From: Lacrimispora sp. 210928-DFI.3.58
Lineage (GTDB): Bacteria > Bacillota > Clostridia > Lachnospirales > Lachnospiraceae
DNA length: 18,684 bases
Reading direction: 5' to 3'
Assembly (NCBI RefSeq): GCF_020554865.1
Contig: NZ_JAJCIC010000054.1
Location: 1 to 18,684, forward strand
Shown here: piece by piece, positions 15,523 through 18,684 of the stretch
Numbering within the stretch: position 1 is the first letter of the stretch
Layout of the letters: the number at the start of each line of letters is the position of its first letter
Translations under genes and position numbers: made by a program
The notes under the pieces: generated by a model
What the model was told of the DNA's origin: nothing
The model's database searches: none
Seen by the model: the letters and a program-made list of their open reading frames with translations, nothing else

Positions 15523-16113
15523 ATGGAAGAGATGAGGACAATGAAGGGACAGCGTCTGTCTGCGAGGGAAATGGCATTTTGTGGGCTGTTTACCGCATTG
15601 ATCGCAACAGGAGCATTTATTAAGATCAGCATTCCGGTACAGCCTTTCCCCATGCACTTTACATTGCAGTTCTTTTTTGTGCTGCTGTCAGGCTTTATCA
15701 TGGGGGCGAAGAGAGGTGCTATGTGCGTTTGTATCTATCTGGCAGTAGGCTTGGTGGGAGTCCCGGTATTCGCAGCAGGAGGCGGGCCTGCTTATCTGGT
15801 GCGTCCCACCTTTGGATTCCTGCTGGGCTTTGTGTTTGCAGCCTATGTGACAGGATGGCTGGTATCTAAGAGGGAAAAGCATTCCGTGTTCTGGAATATT
15901 TTTTCTGCCTTCTGGGGGATGATGGCCTACTATCTGTCAGGAATGATCTACTTTTATTTCATCAGCAATTTTGTGATCAACATGCCTGTTACCTGGTGGC
16001 TTGTGTTCGTGAACTGCTTCCTTTTGACCGTAGTGGGAGATTTTCTCTTGTGTGTGCTGGCTGCCGTACTGGCCAGGAGGCTGAAGCCCCTGGCTGACAG
16101 GATCGGCTTTTAG
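15523..16113 (+). CDS. bioY: BioY, biotin-binding S component of an ECF transporter
   Basis: A 196-residue integral membrane protein with about six hydrophobic segments. BioY hallmarks are PVQPFPMHFTLQFFFVLLSG (38-57), GLVGVPVFAAGGGPAYLVRPTFGFLLG (76-102) and a hydrophobic second half. It binds biotin and normally couples to EcfT and the EcfA ATPases, which are not in this window, so it probably uses a shared energising module. AGGAGG (15511-15516) touches an ATG at 15517, so I prefer the in-frame ATG at 15523, six bases away. No BirA-type operator is recognisable. The next gene starts 11 bases after the stop, so they are probably co-transcribed. Confidence 0.9.
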   Translation: MEEMRTMKGQRLSAREMAFCGLFTALIATGAFIKISIPVQPFPMHFTLQFFFVLLSGFIMGAKRGAMCVCIYLAVGLVGVPVFAAGGGPAYLVRPTFGFLLGFVFAAYVTGWLVSKREKHSVFWNIFSAFWGMMAYYLSGMIYFYFISNFVINMPVTWWLVFVNCFLLTVVGDFLLCVLAAVLARRLKPLADRIGF

Positions 16114-16124
16114 GGTGAGTTTTC

Positions 16125-16943
16125 ATGACGGGAAGAGAGGACAGCCGTCAAAGCTGCAGCAGGGCAGCGGGGAGCAGGAGAGCCTGGGGGCTTGACGGCA
16201 CAGCACTCAAATACATTGCCATGGTTTCCATGCTCATCGACCATATCGGAGCAGTAGTGATGGAATATCTGGTGTTCTATAGAGGCGGGCTTCACAGCCT
16301 GCAGCCAATCCTGCATTCCCCGGAGGGTGCAGCCATCTACAGAGGGATCCGGCTTCTCAGGATGCTGGGAAGGGCGGCGTTTCCCATTTACTGTTTTCTC
16401 CTCGTAGAAGGCTTTCTCCATACCAGAAGCCGGAAGAAATATGGTATCAGGCTGCTCTTTTTTGCTTTCTTGTCAGAGATCCCCTTTAACCTTGCAGTCT
16501 CCAACCGCCTGTGGAGCCTGGAATACCAGAATGTATTTTTTGAGCTGGCAGTGGGCCTTTTGGTGCTGAAGGGGCTTGAGCTGGCAAAGGGCCTGGCGCC
16601 TGTGAGTCGTGAGCTGGCAGCCGGGACCGTATTGATGTCAGGCGGGCTGCTGGCCCTGTTCATGAGGACGGATTATGATATCACAGGAATCCTGCTCATA
16701 GGAGCATTTTACTGGTTTGGGGGAACGAGGAAGGGTAGGACGGCAGCAGCAGGAATCCTCGGTTTCCTGGAATCATGGGAGGTTACTTACGGAGCAGGGA
16801 TCCTCTCGGCGATCCCGCTTTTCTTTTATAACGGCAAGAGGGGAAAGGGCAGGAATAAGTATCTTTTCTACTGGTTTTATCCGGCGCATCTTATGGCGCT
16901 TTTCCTCTTGCGCAGGTACTGCTTTGGCATTCCCCTGGGATAG
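16125..16943 (+). CDS. TraX family membrane protein
   Basis: A 272-residue polytopic membrane protein. After a hydrophilic basic stretch (1-24) comes LKYIAMVSMLIDHIGAV (28-44), then LRMLGRAAFPIYCFLLVEGFLHT (78-100) and the RLLFFAFLSEIPFNLA segment (109-124). These are the characteristic blocks of the TraX family. The founding member acetylates F-pilin. In Firmicutes, homologues occur without conjugation genes and have no assigned role; a membrane acyltransferase acting on surface glycans is possible. GGTGAG lies between the bioY stop and the ATG. No conjugation genes are nearby. A 240-bp palindrome begins 20 bases after its stop. Confidence 0.85.
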   Translation: MTGREDSRQSCSRAAGSRRAWGLDGTALKYIAMVSMLIDHIGAVVMEYLVFYRGGLHSLQPILHSPEGAAIYRGIRLLRMLGRAAFPIYCFLLVEGFLHTRSRKKYGIRLLFFAFLSEIPFNLAVSNRLWSLEYQNVFFELAVGLLVLKGLELAKGLAPVSRELAAGTVLMSGGLLALFMRTDYDITGILLIGAFYWFGGTRKGRTAAAGILGFLESWEVTYGAGILSAIPLFFYNGKRGKGRNKYLFYWFYPAHLMALFLLRRYCFGIPLG

Positions 16944-16963
16944 GGTAGTGTGAGAGAAAGCCT

Positions 16964-17203
16964 CCATGGCGTTACCGTTCAGGCGGCTGCAAGGAGGGCG
17001 GCTGGAGCGCCTTTGCAGGGCATTAGAAGCACTTAGGCAGCTGGTTTTTCCGTTCAGAGCAGTATCAATGATTGTTTGAGCGTAGCGAGTTGCGTTGATG
17101 CTGCTCTGGCTTTTAGGAAAAATCAGGTGTCTTAGTGCTTCTTATGTCCGAAACCGAAGCGCCAGCCGCCCTCCTTGCAGCCGCCTGAACGGTAACGCCA
17201 TGG
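16964..17203. repeat. 240-bp near-palindrome with perfect 42-bp arms
   Basis: Bases 16964-17005 (beginning CCATGGCGTTACCGTTCAGG) are the exact reverse complement of 17162-17203. Pairing continues inward with mismatches: AGAAGCACTTAG (17025-17036) with CTTAGTGCTTCT (17131-17142), and CAGAGCAGTATCAA (17055-17068) with TTGATGCTGCTCTG (17095-17108), each with one mismatch. The unpaired centre is about 26 bases. No target-site duplication or ORF is apparent. With the candidate glf promoter it accounts for most of the 354-base gap between traX and glf. Confidence 0.85.
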
Positions 17204-17210
17204 CTTCCGC

Positions 17211-17240
17211 TTGCGGTGTGAAGGGGTTCTGTAGTATGAT
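17211..17240 (+). promoter_or_regulatory. Candidate promoter of glf
   Basis: TTGCGG (17211-17216) and TATGAT (17235-17240) are separated by 18 bases, a moderate match to the housekeeping consensus. It starts 8 bases outside the end of the 240-bp palindrome and would give a leader of about 50 nt before glf. Confidence 0.4.
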
Positions 17241-17297
17241 AGTATCAGCAAAAAGAGAACCGTGAGAGTTCGGTGAAGAGAAAGAGAGCATGGATAA

Positions 17298-18401
17298 ATG
17301 AAAAAATATGATTATGTGCTGGTAGGAAGCGGACTTTACGCAGGTGTATTTGCCTGGTATGCCAGGAAAAATGGAAAGTCCTGTCTGGTGGTGGAGAAGA
17401 GGGATCACATAGGAGGAAACATTTACTGTGAGGAGATAGAGGGGATCCATGTACACAAGTATGGAGCCCACATTTTCCATACCAGCAACAGAAAGGTGTG
17501 GGACTTTGTAAATTCTCTGGCAGAGTTCAACCGCTATACCAACAGTCCTGTTGCAAACTTCAAAGGCGAGATGTATAATATGCCCTTTAATATGAACACC
17601 TTCAGCAAAATGTGGGGCATCTCCACTCCTGAGGAGGCAAAGGATATCATAGAAAAGCAGAGGGCAGAGATACAGGGAGAGCCGAAGAATCTGGAGGAAC
17701 AGGCCATCAGCCTGGTAGGCCGCGAGGTTTATGAGAAGCTGGTAAAGGGCTACACGGAAAAGCAGTGGGGCCGGGACTGCAGGGAGCTTCCGGCATTTAT
17801 CATCAAGCGTCTGCCTGTGCGGTATACCTATGACAACAACTATTTTAATGACCTGTACCAGGGTATTCCCATTGGCGGTTACAATGTGATCATGGAGGCA
17901 TTGTTTGAGGGCTGCGACATGGAGACAGGAGTGGATTACCTGGAGAAAAAGGAATACTATGACAGTCTGGGAGAGACCATTGTCTATACAGGGACCATTG
18001 ACGCTTACTACAGCTACTGCTTCGGAAAGCTGGAATACCGCAGCCTGCGCTTTGAGTCCGAGCTTTTGGAGGAGGAGAACCACCAGGGCGTAGCGGTGGT
18101 AAATTACACGGACAGGGAGACTCCCTACACCAGGATGATCGAGCACAAGCATTTTGAGTTTGGAACACAGCCAAAGACTGTGGTCACGAAGGAGTATCCG
18201 GTCACATGGCAGGAGGGGATGGAACCCTACTATCCGGTGAATGATGAGAAAAACCAGTCCCTGTACCAGCAGTATGCCGCACTGGCCCAGAGGGAGACCG
18301 GCGTGATCTTTGGCGGAAGACTGGGAGAGTATAAGTATTATGATATGGACAAGGTGATCGAGTCCGCTATGAAGAAGGCGGAGGAGATATTTGGAGAATA
18401 A
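17298..18401 (+). CDS. glf: UDP-galactopyranose mutase
   Basis: A 367-residue FAD enzyme that interconverts UDP-galactopyranose and UDP-galactofuranose, the donor for galactofuranose-containing surface glycans. The N-terminal dinucleotide motif VGSGLYAGVFA is at 9-19. Next come EKRDHIGGN (33-41) and the conserved GAHIFHT (56-62). KGYTEKQWGRD (150-160) is a strongly conserved part of the active-site region. Length is normal. The ribosome binding site is weak (purine-rich AAGAGAAAGAGAG). A three-codon frame, ATG GAT AAA TGA from 17290, ends across the start codon. The first copy of the 111-bp tandem repeat overlaps its TAA stop. Confidence 0.94.
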   Translation: MKKYDYVLVGSGLYAGVFAWYARKNGKSCLVVEKRDHIGGNIYCEEIEGIHVHKYGAHIFHTSNRKVWDFVNSLAEFNRYTNSPVANFKGEMYNMPFNMNTFSKMWGISTPEEAKDIIEKQRAEIQGEPKNLEEQAISLVGREVYEKLVKGYTEKQWGRDCRELPAFIIKRLPVRYTYDNNYFNDLYQGIPIGGYNVIMEALFEGCDMETGVDYLEKKEYYDSLGETIVYTGTIDAYYSYCFGKLEYRSLRFESELLEEENHQGVAVVNYTDRETPYTRMIEHKHFEFGTQPKTVVTKEYPVTWQEGMEPYYPVNDEKNQSLYQQYAALAQRETGVIFGGRLGEYKYYDMDKVIESAMKKAEEIFGE

Positions 18402-18684
18402 ACCTGCATGCGTCCAGCGGGTGGACGCGCCGCCGCACCACGAAAGTCTGGTGGACGCATTTGGCATACCTGAATGCATGCCGCCTGTCCGGCGGCTGAG
18501 CTTTTATAGTAAACCTGTATGCGTCCAGCGGGTGGACGCGCCGCCGCACCACGAAAGTCTGGTGGACGCATTTGGCATACCTGAATGCATGCCGCCTGTC
18601 CGGCGGCTGAGCTTTTATAGTAAACCTGTATGCGTCCAGCGGGTGGACGCGCCGCCGCACCACGAAAGTCTGGTGGACGCATTT
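18400..18684 (+). repeat. Tandem array of the 111-bp two-hairpin repeat (at least 2.6 copies)
   Basis: Units begin AAACCTG at 18400, 18511 and 18622, an exact 111-base period; the third runs off the window. The first differs from the second at one visible base (CATGCG versus TATGCG). Each unit has ATGCGTCCA pairing with TGGACGCAT (18408-18416 with 18452-18460 in copy 1), then GCCGCC-TGTCC-GGCGGC (18480-18496) followed by TGAGCTTTTA. The 111-base length is divisible by three, so frames stay open through the array on both strands, but this is a by-product of the repeat. Confidence 0.9.

Noticed and set aside
18461..18478. TTGGCATACCTGAATGC inside the 111-bp repeat resembles a sigma-54 promoter
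   Set aside because: The distance between GG and GC is one base too long for the -24/-12 consensus, and the TT before GC is missing.
17142..18479. 445-codon ORF on the minus strand opposite glf
   Set aside because: It is the antisense shadow of a clearly conserved UDP-galactopyranose mutase and runs into both repeats. No recognisable domain is present.
18338..18682. Minus-strand ORFs with a repeating 37-residue peptide across the tandem array
   Set aside because: 111 bases equals 37 codons, so any stop-free frame simply repeats. There is no ribosome binding site, the composition is that of translated hairpins, and similar peptides appear opposite the maoC copy at 8456. It is treated as non-coding repeat.
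8456..18684. CRISPR array
   Set aside because: The 111-bp repeats are tandem without unique spacers and are internally structured. No cas genes are present.

Overview
This window looks like chromosomal DNA of an anaerobic Firmicute, most likely a gut Lachnospiraceae (Clostridium cluster XIVa type). This is inferred from gene content and style: roughly half G+C, strong AGGAGG-like ribosome binding sites, a propionate-CoA-transferase-type enzyme next to a sigma-54 activator, BioY and TraX-like membrane proteins, and structured repeats in the gaps. No species can be named from sequence alone.

Left part (1-8449) is organic-acid / acyl-CoA metabolism. It opens with the last codons of a gene whose C-terminus resembles electron-transfer flavoprotein alpha. 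A palindromic repeat and a terminator follow, then a translationally coupled pair: an MBL-fold hydrolase and an OFA-type MFS transporter. A sigma-54-dependent activator (PAS, AAA+, Fis HTH) faces that pair convergently. It is divergent from a four-gene operon of CoA-transferase, GntP-type permease, crotonase-type enoyl-CoA hydratase and MaoC-type hydratase. The divergent gap holds a near-consensus -24/-12 promoter (4137-4153), three TGCAAAAAnnCA repeats spaced about two helical turns apart, and a sigma-70-type promoter for the activator whose -35 overlaps the first repeat. The operon logic is import of a short-chain (probably hydroxy or unsaturated) acid, CoA activation, and interconversion through an enoyl-CoA by two hydratases that usually have opposite stereospecificity.

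Right part (8450-18684) is biosynthesis and cell-surface sugar supply: rfbA, rfbB and rfbD (dTDP-rhamnose, rfbC absent), glmM (amino-sugar precursor), leuA, bioY, a TraX-family membrane protein, and glf (UDP-galactofuranose precursor). All are on the + strand, with separate promoters recognisable before rfbA, leuA and possibly glf.

The gaps are the most unusual part. A 111-bp two-hairpin repeat unit occurs once after maoC, where it forms one arm of a 317-bp composite inverted element. It occurs again as a tandem array of at least 2.6 copies starting on the glf stop codon. Its first hairpin differs between loci by two compensating base-pair changes. A separate 240-bp near-palindrome with perfect 42-bp arms sits between traX and glf. 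The rfbB-rfbD gap holds a 95-nt imperfect hairpin and a second perfect 14-bp hairpin. The leuA leader contains a strong promoter followed about 45 nt later by a terminator-like hairpin.
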